From Desarmillaria ectypa (taxonomy: Eukaryota > Basidiomycota > Agaricomycetes > Agaricales > Physalacriaceae): a stretch of DNA of 64,000 bases. Position 1 is the stretch's first letter. Every line of letters starts with the position of its first letter. A program made the position numbers and the translations under genes. Shown in pieces: positions 10,419 to 21,624 of the stretch. The notes beneath the pieces are model-generated. The model was not told the DNA's origin. It ran no database searches and was given only the letters and a program-made list of their open reading frames with translations. The DNA lies in contig JAUDYN010000004.1 in the NCBI GenBank assembly GCA_030407005.1, forward strand, positions 1,178,001 through 1,242,000, written 5' to 3'.

Positions 10419-12573
10419 TTAAACATCATTCTCAGAGACCACTAAAATATCAGTATCATCCTCTCTCTTCTTTATCACACCTATGTCTTAGAAGAATACC
10501 AAAGCTAACAATGCTGCTGAAAAAGAATAGCTGAAGGTCAAAATCCATATATAACATAAGATATATATAAGCATTTACCAAAGATCTTGAATGAAAAATT
10601 TGTCCATGCCATCACCTAGTAGGCATCTAGTTGTGCCAGTTTGGGCATATTTAATGAGTCAGTTCTAAAGTCTTCTGCCCATGTCTGTAGAACTCTATCA
10701 TACACAATAGTGAATAGTATCACACCAAAGAAAGTACTGAGCTGAAAGGTGGTGTCAATAATTTCACTCCAATACTTATATCTAAGCACAATTTATCTGA
10801 GTCATAATCTGAATAACTGTATCTGCTACACTTTGCTCATGTGGCAAAGACACTTTTACAATGAAAAGTGTACCAGCAGCAAATACAAAGTTAGCTCCAA
10901 TGACAGAGAGTACAGCCACAGGAAAACCAAAAGTCTAGTACACTGTGAATGGGTTGATCAGTATGAAGAGAAGACTAGCCATACTTGTAAGTGCTATCTC
11001 TGATACTAAATGATCTCAGTACTATAACTAAAGCATAGATGAAGATAACACACTCATGAAGTATATAAAAGGCACTTGGCCAGCCACAAATGCTACTATA
11101 AAGTTACAAATTAAACCAGAGACACTCTGTGATATAAGACAAATAGCAGTAAGGATTAGAGTATGCTCCTCATAGTTCTGGTAATAAAGCTAAGCAAGAT
11201 CAATGAGATTTGATTCATTCAATGATAGTATGAACTATACTTAAGACCAATAGCATCACTTCTGAAAGCAGCACCAATTGAGAAATGCTATACCCATCAC
11301 CACAGTGACTCATCTGTTTGTCTGAGTCTAAAGGAATAGTTGCATCAGTGGTAGAGAGGTCCATTTCAATAAAGAGTAGATAGAATCTTGTTGGTATTCT
11401 AAATAGTGCTGCCAGAGAAGAAACAGTACTGTGAATATAACACCTGTAATGAGCAGCACTATTATATCTTGAGGCATCTATATTAGCACTAACCATTAGA
11501 CTTTAGTAGAATAAACTTACATGGTGTCTTCCACTGCTGTGGTGCAAGCTCTTCTTGGATTAAAATAAAGATGATGAGAACAAGCCCTGCAGTCACCAGA
11601 AACATGCCTACTATATCAATACATTGATTGTCTTCATTGAAGGCAGGTCATAGTCAATAGTAAACAGGCTCAGAGCCAAGGAAGCAACTGTAAGACCCTG
11701 GAAATCAATATCAAAATGAGGTAATGTCTACACATTAAATAAGAAGGCCTTATAGTATTGAGATAGAATAGAGATTGCCAGATTTGTCTAGAAGCAAATT
11801 TCAGCAAAACTGTGAGTTGCATCATGCTGCACTCACTTGGTCAATTGTAACATTACACCACTAATGACTGTACCAATGGCTCTGCTGATAAGCACACCAG
11901 CAGCAAATGTAGCAAATGCAATCATGCATGCACAAGATTGAGGGAAAGCATGTGCCAGGATTCTGAGCTGTAAAATCAATGAACAAAAAACTTTAATATA
12001 ATATTTAAGAGGACACATGCAGAAGCTGGTATTGTTGTGGCTGCTCCAATGCCTTAGAAGCCTTTGAGAATATCCAGAGTCATTGCATCTGATGGAAGAT
12101 ATGTCAACAGAGGTTCTCACTGGAATCATCAGTCTCATGTACCACTGGCAAAAGAAACTCCCAAGGTAAATACTGCTAGCCACAATGCTCCAAAGCAGAA
12201 AACTTTTTTATGCCCACAGAGATCTGCTATTCAGCTGAACATAAGGAGACAGTCCTAAATACTCAGCAGTGCATAAATCCCCATCAAAGTCATGACTTAC
12301 CATGCTCAGTGGATATGCAGACACCACCCATGTTAATTCTGACTCTGGAACACCCAAATCAACTGCCATAGTTAGAAGGGTAATAGAGATGGAAGTTTGA
12401 TTGGCATTCTGTGGCTATCATAAACATAGATATGCATTAAAAAAAACAAGGAAGAAATGTACATTGACCATCATGGCAAGGGTACCAGAAGCTACAATCA
12501 ACACAGACCATAAGATGAACATTTCCCTGGCATTTCTGGGAATATCGATTCATCTCCGCTCCAGAGAGGCCAT
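10419..12573 (-). pseudogene. MFS drug/H+ antiporter-like transporter, full-length but degenerate
   Basis: Minus-strand reading starts at an ATG (12571-12573, MASLERR then a stop) and gives recognisable MFS pieces in order: VPESELTWVVSAYPLSM, KSFLLWSIVASSIYLGSFF, LDILKGF-stop-GIGA, a splice acceptor TTTTACAG, LRILAHAFPQSCACMIAFAT, AIGTVISGVM, GANFVFAAGTLFIVKVSLP, FFGVILFTIVYDRVLQTW and the tail KKREDDTDILVVSENDV before TAA at 10419. The order and the hydrophobic segments fit a 12-14 helix drug transporter of the fungal aminotriazole-resistance type. At least six in-frame stops and missing glycine/arginine signature residues show it is dead. Intron borders remain visible, so it is a decayed host gene and not a retrocopy. 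Confidence 0.75.
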
Positions 12574-13842
12574 GGTGGTGTGATAGGAGTGAATATTTGG
12601 ACATGGAGGTTAAGTAGTGCAGCAGTCAGTCACAGTTTGGTCCCGGTCCAAATGATTCCGCATAAAAGGACGTGCAAATGTGATGTAAAATTAGTCATCT
12701 GATCGATGATCGATCGACCCACTAGCTACAATGTAACCCACTAACATGATTTATTGACAGCATCGAAGTGAAGCTGAAGATTTGATTGTCTGTCTTTTGC
12801 ACTGGCTTTTTCCACATTCTGATTAGAAAAATACATGCTGGAAAATCCAAATATTTATTGAATCAGTCTGTTGTCGGTCTGTTGTTGTTCAAGGGGAGTG
12901 AGCACGATTTCCCGGTGGGCGCTGAAAGAGTCAATCCGCAGTTACCCAGAATATCTGCTTCTCTATCCGCAATTAGGAATATTTATGCATATGTACGCAT
13001 GCGTTGGTGCTTCTCACCAATCGCAAGTAAAAATGTACCACTTTATGCTTCCTAAGCGAACGGTTTTGACAGACCAAAGCCAAGCCGCAGTTCACGCAAT
13101 TTAAAATCGGAGACAAGTGGCACACACTCATGCGTCCGCGTCAATTTTGAAACGGTACATCCGCCTCGGGCTGCGCAAAAGTCTCAAGAAGAAATGGATG
13201 TGGCAACTCGTGCTGTTCACGAACTTTCGGTTGGGAAGACGGGACATTACCCCGAGATTGGGAGATGATTCAAATGTATCGATGGGGTAGTTTATCCCGA
13301 TCATGTTACACAACAATTTTTTACAGTTCTGTCGTGTCCTAAGAGCGGCGGCCTGCACTGAACCTGCGCCTCATATGGGGGAATTTTTGCCGAACAGTCA
13401 TGTGGCGTGACTCACTTGCAAGATACATACTCATGACGAACTGAATTTTTTACTACCTGATTAGTACTAACAAAACGCTAATTGACCTCATCGAACAAAG
13501 TCCAGAGTGAAATCAACTGCAGATAAATTTAGATACGATATGTTAACGGTCAGTTCAGATAGGATGTATAGATTTCGACCACAATTCAAAGCTCTGACAT
13601 CACAAAGTACGGCGGTGGAGTTTGGAGTGTAGTATTGACATCGTTCATATGTAGTAGTCAATTTGATAGTCAGCTATCTACGGAGTTCGGAACAGAAAAT
13701 AATCAACAATTCATGGTAAAATGAATTCTAAACCATCAGGAGAGCGCTGAAACACACTGATGGTGGTGGTGGTCTAATTGGTGACCAGCAACACGCCTCG
13801 TGATGAGCGAAGATGCGAGGATATAGTACTCTATATATGGCT
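12574..13842. other. Intergenic, boundary between CpG-poor and normal DNA
   Basis: There is no supportable gene. CpG dinucleotides reappear from about 12,545 onward and the base composition becomes like the rest of the window. Short open frames at 12786-13358 on both strands show no domain and no plausible splicing. Confidence 0.6.
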
Positions 13843-15050
13843 TTACTGCATCTTTGCGAAGTGGTAAATGACGACACCTACTAGAGCAGCTACCAGAGTA
13901 CCTGTGATAAAGTTCTTAAACGACGACTGCGGCAACGGCAACCCCTTCCTCCTCATCCTATTCTTCTCATACGTGCCAAGCTTGGGATCGGGCATCAACG
14001 CCTTCATTGTGAAGGCCAGCCACATCGCCTTCTTCACCAAAAATGTCACGACCTCATTCCTCGGTCCCATCCCAAAATACTCGAGCGTCTCATCCTCTAG
14101 TGGCAAGCAAAACACTGCGCGTCCAATGAAACGTAGTGGCTTCGGGAACCAGCGCTCCTCGAACTGTTCGGAGATAGCTTTTCCCGCCCGACGTGCCGCA
14201 CCGCTTGGCGGCCAGGATCGACGGCCCCACTCTTCGTTGAACTTGATGCAGGCGTCAAAATCGGGAGGGAAGCTATCGGGAGGCACAAAGCCGCTTTCCA
14301 TGAGGAATCCCTCATAGAGGCACTTGGAAAAGAGGTACATCGCGCGCTGCATGTGAGGAGGAAACCCTGGAAGGCCCGCCAGGCGTATGGTGTTATGTAT
14401 CTGCACCGCAGCGACTGCACAGGGCTCGACGAAGTCTTCGTAATGATTCCAGCTACCCGGGAGTTGTTTGGCGAGACGCATATGGAGGGCGTTGAGACGG
14501 CGCTGGTTCTCCGAATGGATGGCGCTGGTCGGACCAAACTCAAAGAGGGGAAGGAAGAAATCGCGGGTATCCTCAAAGCGCTTCTGTTTCTTGTTGAATA
14601 CTTTGCCGGTGTGGACGGAGGTGCCGAGGCCAACAGGATTCATATTGACGACGAGGAAGGTAGCGGAGTACATGATATTGAGGATGAACTCGTTCGAGTT
14701 GTAGTTCATAAAGGTTTTCACCATCTCCTCCCAGTCTTTCTCTGGGTCAAGGGAGGCGAGGTACTTTGAATAATCGTCAGATAGTTTGACCTTTACTATA
14801 AACGCGACAACGTACGCGATCTATCCATTTATACCCAGACTTGTCGGGACAATATTTGGCAGGCGGGCTATCCGCATTTTCTCGTTGCTGGGGAAATTGC
14901 CTGGTCAGAAAATTTGGATACTAACATGAAGGTATGCATGACTTGCACTAGCATTGTCGGTGAATTTCTAAAGAATGGTGAGCCAAATTGTGGTTACCTA
15001 GCGAAACGTGGATAACCTACTTCATTGGGTCCTAAGACGAAGTGAGACAT
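13843..15050 (-). CDS. MPAB/Lcp (DUF2236) oxygenase-domain protein
   Basis: The long 3' exon encodes FEDTRDFFLPLFEFGPTSAI, then RRLNALHMRL (the family's R-x-N-x-I/L-H block), KPLRFIGRAVFCLPLEDETL and EYFGMGP. It ends in a C-terminal membrane helix (TGTLVAALVGVVIYHFAKMQ). These fit the MPAB_Lcp catalytic family, whose known members are heme-dependent oxygenases (fungal MpaB cleaves a prenyl chain at the ER membrane; Lcp cleaves rubber). The N-terminus needs splicing. A 52 nt intron joins YKWIDR to YLASLDPEKDWEEM. An acceptor near 14,930 links back to MSHFVLGPNE with ATG at 15048-15050, which I infer. The opening methionine at 14724 is internal. Substrate is unknown. Confidence 0.6.
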
Positions 15051-16494
15051 ACTGTAAAGCAGTGAAAGACCCAAGTCAAGGTTAGTATGTGATTCAACCA
15101 CGGTTCACATGCTTTTATATATTTTTTCGAAACTCCCATTGGTAATTGATACCGAAAAAGAAGCATGCCAGAGTGGTGCGAGGGTGTCGGACGGAGAATA
15201 CAATCCAACATTACAAAATATAATGTTATAACGGCTCGTCCTAGTGGAAGAATCTTCTCCGCATTTTAGTCAATGACATTGACTAAGCCGGTGCTTTTTG
15301 GATCGGCACGCTGCGTCCATTTCATGTGGCACATCGATGATGGATGTGACAACGTGGTGATGAAAGAGGCGGTATGCGGCTTCAAAATTCCATAGATATC
15401 GACGCTCAGAATGCCGTAGGTATTGACTAGCAAAGGATAAGCAACAAAGTGACGGCGTGGGAAGGCGGCTATCGGGCCGATTGTCAACTGTTCACGACGT
15501 TATCGTTACTTTGACCCCCAAACGTGACGAGGACTGCTTGCTCTCCTCCCACCAACACCGTCCATTTTCGAAGAACGTCTTCTACGGATAATCCAACATT
15601 TGAATAACGGCGAGCGCGCATCCGCCGTCAGTCTAGGTTCATACCCAGCATATCGAATTCGCGCCTAAGCATGTTGCGCTTCAGTTGACGTATTGGCTCG
15701 TCAAGAACGCATGGAAGCCCTGCCGCAGATTGAAAAGGAGCTGTATTTGGCGCAATAATAGGCCGTCTGAGACGAACTTCAACTATTCCAGCAGCGAGGA
15801 ATTGAGTACTGGATCATATGTGGTTTGGTGCATTGGAGAGGTCGCTGCAAGGGAGCGGTGAGTCATCACGTTTCCACTCAACTAGCGCCGTTCAAGTCGG
15901 ATGCTCCATCGTCGAGCTATTCACTTCCGGTTCGATTTGACGCCTCATCGATGCTACACGCGATCGAAGCACGGCTCGTTGTCCACGTTATCGACGTCGT
16001 GAAGGCCCTGTTATTCATTACATGCTCCCTCGTGTTTTTCCCGCTGCTCTAGCCCGGGTTTCTCGGTGGCTTCCATCTTTCTTTTCCTAAACGAGTGTTA
16101 CCTCAAGTCTTCTTTCAATGTTGACTGACCGAAATATACGCAGAAGTTCTCGCCACCCTCGGGCCTTCAGCGCTCCAATGGATGAAGGCCTTCAAGTTTG
16201 CAACAACGAAACGAAGACTTTTTGACTGCTCTATCCCCGTCTCTGTCAGTCTTTGCGTTCAAAATGCGGGGGGCCACCGCGGCAGATACCTATTACCTGT
16301 ATATATATGCGTACTCCTCCCGGAACTGAGTCTAATGGGCCCTGCCTTCCCCACCAATCGAACTGCTGTCTCCAATGAGAAGCCCATGATCGATGGATCT
16401 GCGCTTCCATTGGGCAGACTAGTGCAACTAAGGATGCGCTGACGACAGGCTGGCACTATATAAACCCTGGACGGTACTCCTTCTCCAAACGACC
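15051..16494. other. Intergenic region
   Basis: No gene is supported. Open frames at 15266-15487 (minus), 15825-16052 and 16182-16442 (plus) lack domains, and I could not extend them by convincing introns. The last ~300 bp is the presumptive promoter and 5' UTR of the MCT-like transporter. Confidence 0.5.
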
Positions 16495-18393
16495 ATGTCC
16501 CACCATTTGCTTCACACTCAAACGTTGTCCACTGATGAAATCTCCGACGAAAAGGCCTTAGACGAGACTCTGACTGGCCAAAACGAACAAGAAAATGACC
16601 GTGGATTCATCAAATCGTCCGTAGACTCGGAGGAAGATTATCCCGATGGCGGACTGAGGGCTTGGTTAGTTGTTGGAGGGGTAAGTCGTGTTGCGTCCTT
16701 CAAACTAATCAATCCATAGACTTTGGTCATATTTTCAGATAATGTGCAGTTCCTTTTCGACGTCAGTGCTAGCAGTAATCAAGCCGTGTCGTAACGTCAT
16801 CTATATTTTATCAGGTTTGGGTTCGTGAACGCCTGGGGAGTGAGTCCGTTTCGTAACATTTTTATCGAATCTTCGTACAATTATCAACAGGTATTCCAAG
16901 CTTACTATGAAGAAAACTTGCTGAAGGACTTTGATTCTTCCACCATGTGAATCTTCCTTTTGCCGCATTCAACCGCATTCCTCACTCATCCCGTCAGCGC
17001 ATGGATTGGCTCTGTTCAGGTAATCTCATCCCGGTCTTCCCGGTCTGGTGCTGATTCTTCTACGATTAATTAGTACGCCCTCATCTTTATGCCGAGTGTA
17101 GTTACCGGCCGCATGTTCGATATTGGATATTTTAAGGCACCACTATTATCAGCGAGTATCTTACTTGTTCTGGCGACGTTTCTCGTCGCAGAGTGCACCC
17201 AATACTGGCATTTTCTTCTCTGCCAGGGCTTTGCCATCGGGGTGCGTTCGATCTATACTGCCCCTTCTTTCTTCTGAAATCGATTCTTAGCTTTCTTGTG
17301 GAATGGTATTTGGTCCGAGCGTAGGGATCATAGGGCATTGGTTTCGACGCCGCAGAGGGATTGCAGTGGGACTGATGTCTACTGGCGCATCGGTTGGTGG
17401 GACGGTGTTCCCGGTGGTCGCTCGTGAGCTTATTGACGCAGTTGGGTGCGTATCTTGTTCTGTATGGCCATCCCAGGATGATTTCACACCGACAGATTTC
17501 CATGGACTATGAGAATTGTAGGATGCATCCTCATACTTGGCCTGGGAATTGCCAACTTGACAATGAAGCGTCGACTTCCGCCTGTGAATGCATCCGGAGG
17601 AATACTCAATCTAAAAGCTTTCAGAAGCATGCCGTACACTATTTGGTGCCTGTCTGGTTTCGTTGCAATGCTGGGACTGTATACAGGTGTGAGCACTTCT
17701 TTTTGAGGATACTGTTCTTCTCATGTCCTCAATAGTACTGACCTACATCAGCGTTAGCGCCATTGCCTACGGTGTTTCGCCAGATGTGTCCTTTTACCTC
17801 GTCTCTATTGCTAATGCTAGCTCGGGAGTCGGACGAATCGTTGCGGGAATTTGTGTGGATCGATATGGTATCTTGACCGTTCCAGTGTTCATGTAGGACT
17901 AGTACCTAACCCATCCACAGGCGCGTTGAACTGCTTTGGCCCCATGACGATTATAGCAGGTGCCGTCACCTATACTTGGCCATTCGCGCGGAGCCTAACT
18001 TCTATGATTGCCATTGTGGTAATTTACGGGTCTGTCTCCCTCTAAGCATTTTTCGAGATACTAACAGAGGAGTAGGTTCACAAGCGGAGCTTATATATCC
18101 TCGACTGTCAATCCGATCTATAGCTTTGGCGAGATCAGCGATGTGGGGAGGCGGACAGGGATGGCGTTTTCGATAGCAGCTCTTGGTGCCGTTGCGGGTC
18201 CGCCTATTTCTGGGGCTATTAATACGGCAACGAGGGGGTTTGAGGCTATGGGCTATTATGCAGGTGCGACAATTAGAACGAGTAGGATTTTGTCCTGACG
18301 ACGATTGTGATAGGAAGCACGATCATGCTTGCTGTGGTACTACTGTATGTGGCCCGGTACCTTGCTACCGGGACGCTAAGAGGAAGGTTTTGA
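16495..18393 (+). CDS. MFS transporter, monocarboxylate transporter (MCT/Mch)-like
   Basis: Twelve exons give 444 residues: 16495-16680, 16739-16761, 16815-16839, 16891-16946, 16998-17019, 17074-17241, 17291-17445, 17496-17686, 17736-17867, 17921-18029, 18076-18263 and 18314-18393; the frame is consistent through all junctions. A cytosolic acidic N-terminus leads into PDGGLRAWLVVGG, the helix 1 signature of fungal MCT/Mch transporters. GPSVGIIGHWFRRRRGIAVG (helix 4-5 loop), SGVGRIVAGICVDRYG (D-R-x-G loop) and FSIAALGAVAGPPISGAI follow. Known members move monocarboxylates, riboflavin or unknown solutes at the plasma membrane or vacuole, and the substrate cannot be read from sequence. Exons 2, 3 and 5 are only 22-25 nt. 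Confidence 0.85.
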
Positions 18394-18716
18394 GTAGAAT
18401 TAGAAAATTTGTGAATGTGTACAGTTTTGACTCATATCCATTTGTCTCAGTTTGAATTCCAGAGTCAGTTGTGACTCTGACTTTCACCCACAAAAACAGT
18501 CGTTCAAGCTATGGCGAAGTTCGTTTCTACTGGAAAAAGGAACCTGAGGTGGCAACGCCATGTCGTCGAGTCCTCAAGAAGAAAACCATCTGCATTCGAA
18601 TATATCTGTCTCTCCTTAGAACGGAGTTTCCTTGTGAACCGTACATGGCATCGACTGGCGCAGAAACAAGGACTACTGTTAATGTGGGTAATCCCTTATG
18701 CTGAATAGAGTACCAG
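18394..18716. other. Intergenic, 3' of the MCT-like transporter
   Basis: This is the presumed 3' UTR and spacer. Overlapping open frames at 18471-18708 have no recognisable content. Confidence 0.4.
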
Positions 18717-19290
18717 TTGAACATTAGGCACTCCATGTTCCCCTCCGATTCGTTAGAATTATTTAAAGACCTCAAGGTTTCTCGCGGACCGGTGGTGGAT
18801 CATGAGCTAGGCCCGTTGTCATCTTTGCACAGACCGTTTTCTCTTGCTGACTTCAAGTTGACGCGGTGGTTTGGGCTTATATTTACATGGCCGATCTGCC
18901 GGGAGAACATCAGGAGAGACCAGCAGGGAGAACTGGTTAGTTCAATATTCGGATCGTAATTTATTTTTTTATGCTAACACAACATGTAGGAACATCGCAT
19001 AAAATGTTCGAGTGACGGCGGAAGCGGGACCTCCCGACGTTCGAGGACCCAGCGTATGCATTCTGGACCGAGCATCTCTCCAGCTTCGCTGGGGACCGGT
19101 GATAGATGCGGTCCGGAAGGAGATAATCGCGCGCAAGGAACGTTTTGAATGGGGGACGTACCGGTATTGGGTCTCAGGGGAAGAATTGGATGGGTTTGAG
19201 TTGGATTTGCCTGAGGAGCAACTGAGAGCAATTAGTGATACGCAGGAGAGTCTTTTAATACTACGTATACTGGACGGACAATTAAAGTGA
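18717..19290 (+). pseudogene. Possible broken or mis-framed hypothetical gene
   Basis: A first exon (18717 onward) reads protein-like sequence such as FSLADFKLTRWFGLIFTWPI. It meets a good intron (GTTAGT donor near 18936, GCTAAC branch, TGTAG acceptor near 18990). After the acceptor the best protein-like text changes frame: LPTFEDPAYAFWTEHLSSF in one frame, then WGPVIDAVRKEIIARKERFE and WGTYRYWVSGEELDGFELDL in another. No family is recognised. Either one more unrecognised splice or a frameshift is needed, so it may be a decaying gene. Its coding status is uncertain. Confidence 0.25.
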
Positions 19291-20312
19291 CATAATGTAC
19301 ATACCCCACGCGTGCTATTTGATCTAGTCTCTGCGTACGAGCTCCCCGATTGTCAAGCACTTGTGTAGAGAAGCAGGGATATGAGAGGATACGCTCCAGG
19401 CCGATGAATCCGATTCGGTTTGGAAAGCAAGTTTCAACTGTGTGTAATTCCTTTGTCGCCTATTGCATTCATTTCCAGCCAAGTTTTTTAAGATTCTTGA
19501 GGCAAAGGTGCAGCGGCCATGACAGACGAAATGTAAGAATGTGCTCCCGCAGTTGTTGGTATTTGGTGATGGAGAATTCGTATTCATGGCTGATAGAGTA
19601 TAAGCAATGACACAAAATTGAGGCAGAGCGGGACGCATTAGTATAAACATTTGCCTCAACGGCTAGCCCCCGCCTTCGAGAGTGACGCCGTGGGGCATGA
19701 TGGCCTCGCTGCGGCGCACGAATAGCAAGGATTGTTCGGACTCTTTCTCTGGAGATGACGAGATAGTATGACAATAATCAGCGAATAATTGAGGAAGGTG
19801 CAGGGAGTTTACAGGAAGTCATAGACTTAAAATCTCGAGCAGTCGAGTCTGAACGATTTCTATAGTCGTAGCGTTGACATATTAATGTAAATGAGTCAGG
19901 CAGAGTCACAGTCAGTCACATGTGTCACGATGTGTGACATATCTAGTCATGCATATGATAATGCCGACCGTATGTTATTATCACATGTCGTACTCAATGG
20001 CTTCAACGATCTTTCCTTGGCACCTCCGTTTACATCCTCACTTATCGAAGGCATTGTAGAACTGGCAAGGAAAACTGGTTCCAGTTTTGAGCTGCATGGT
20101 TAATATCAGGGCACAGTTCGTGGATGCCTGTAAAGGGTTTCTGAACAAGTACAGACTAGCCCAAAGTTCATCGTCTTGTCGCCGTCTAAGGATATACGAT
20201 AACCGGCCTTTGGAAGGAATGCAGAAGGCATATCTCACGATGTCAATCAATTGTGGCCCGAGGGAGTGTTTATAAGCAATCCCTCTCAGCTCTCGCTTCT
20301 ACGCTGTACACC
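19291..20312. other. Intergenic region upstream of the SDR gene
   Basis: No supported gene. Open frames on both strands at 19324-20275 are short and without domains. Confidence 0.45.
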
Positions 20313-21313
20313 ATGTTTAGTGTTCCAGGGATCGCTCTCATCACAGGAGCAGGTTCGTTCTATTCTGTTTGTTTATTCATCGGTTGTTCCAAGTTCTTCA
20401 CAGGTAGCGGCATCGGGAGAGCCACCGCTCTTGCGTTCGCTCGAGCCGGCGCTTCAGGTCTACACCTCATCGATATAAACCGCGCTCACCTGGAACAAGT
20501 ATCCAAGGACGTCTCGTCTGTGGCCACAAACCCAGAATTAAAAACCCACACATCGGAGATAGATGTGACAAACGAAGATCAAGTTGTACAAATAGTTCAG
20601 GACACTATGAAGACGTTTGGAAGAATAGATTACGCTGCCAACATCGCTGGGGTACGTGCTGAATTATAACCCAGACTCAGACCCTCATGTGAATGTCAGA
20701 TAACCGAAACTGTTCTTGGATCAACGGCTGATACATCACTGGAGACTTATGATCGAGTAAACAATTTGAATGCTCGAGGTGTTTTCCTGTGTATGCGCGA
20801 ACAGCTCAAGGCCATGCGGTCGCAAATACCCTTGGTTCGTATACCCGGACGACCAGGTGTGCGCGGATCCATTACCAATATGAGCAGCATTGCTGGTTGT
20901 ATCGGAATCAAGAGCGTTACGAGCTATGTTGCGTCTAAACACGCGGTTGTGGGGATGACCAAAGCCGCTGGTTCGTTGTTCATCTCACTTACTCTTTTTC
21001 TCAGTGTGAATGACGGAGAATAGCGCTCAGCCACAGCGTAGATGGCATTCGAGTCAACGCCGTGTGTCCAGGCTATGTGGACACACCCTTGTTGCACAAT
21101 TTGGGGGAATATATGGACTTTTCCATGGTGGAAAAGATGACCCCGATGAATGTGAGTCAAGTTCGTTATACTGCCTTCGTCAGGCTCACATGTTTTCAGA
21201 GGTTGGCTTTGACGGAGGAAGTTGCGGATGTTGTCGTATTCATGGCCAGCGAGCGAGCGAGTTATGTAACGGGACATTCATTCATTGTGGATGGAGGATT
21301 CAGTATCGCATAA
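20313..21313 (+). CDS. Short-chain dehydrogenase/reductase (classical SDR)
   Basis: Five exons (20313-20352, 20404-20651, 20700-20970, 21024-21151, 21200-21313) give 266 residues, the usual classical SDR length. The Rossmann glycine motif TGAGSGIG is split by intron 1. NNAG is represented by NIAG. The catalytic set is Ser in NMSSIAG with Tyr and Lys in SYVASKHAV (YxxxK). VNAVCPGYVDTPL and the terminal VTGHSFIVDGG are typical. It should be a cytosolic NAD(P)(H)-dependent oxidoreductase acting on a hydroxyl or keto group. The substrate is not predictable, though the overall sequence resembles fungal versicolorin/3-oxoacyl-ACP reductase-type SDRs. No core biosynthetic enzyme sits next to it. Confidence 0.9.
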
Positions 21314-21624
21314 GGTTCGTCCCATGTTATGGCGAGCTTTTCTTTGTTTCATGGCCAGTTTGTTCTTGTAACTTATCTACCAAGAAACCAGCTTTGAGCT
21401 AATCGAGGAAATAGACTGAAATTTCATCGTGGTTTCACAATACTCTTGGTCTTCTTTATCACCTTCTTCGCAATGTTTTCTTCGGACCTGATTCGTCTCC
21501 ACATCGGAGGATTGTTTTGAACGCTGTAGTTCAGAATCAACGGACCTAAATATCAAACAGTATGCCACGGTCCCGAACACACTAGTAAACAGGGGTCATG
21601 AATCAGAAGATTATATTTCTATAG
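21314..21624. other. Spacer between SDR and CDC123-like gene
   Basis: Contains the SDR 3' region and the presumed promoter of the next gene. Nothing else is seen. Confidence 0.4.
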
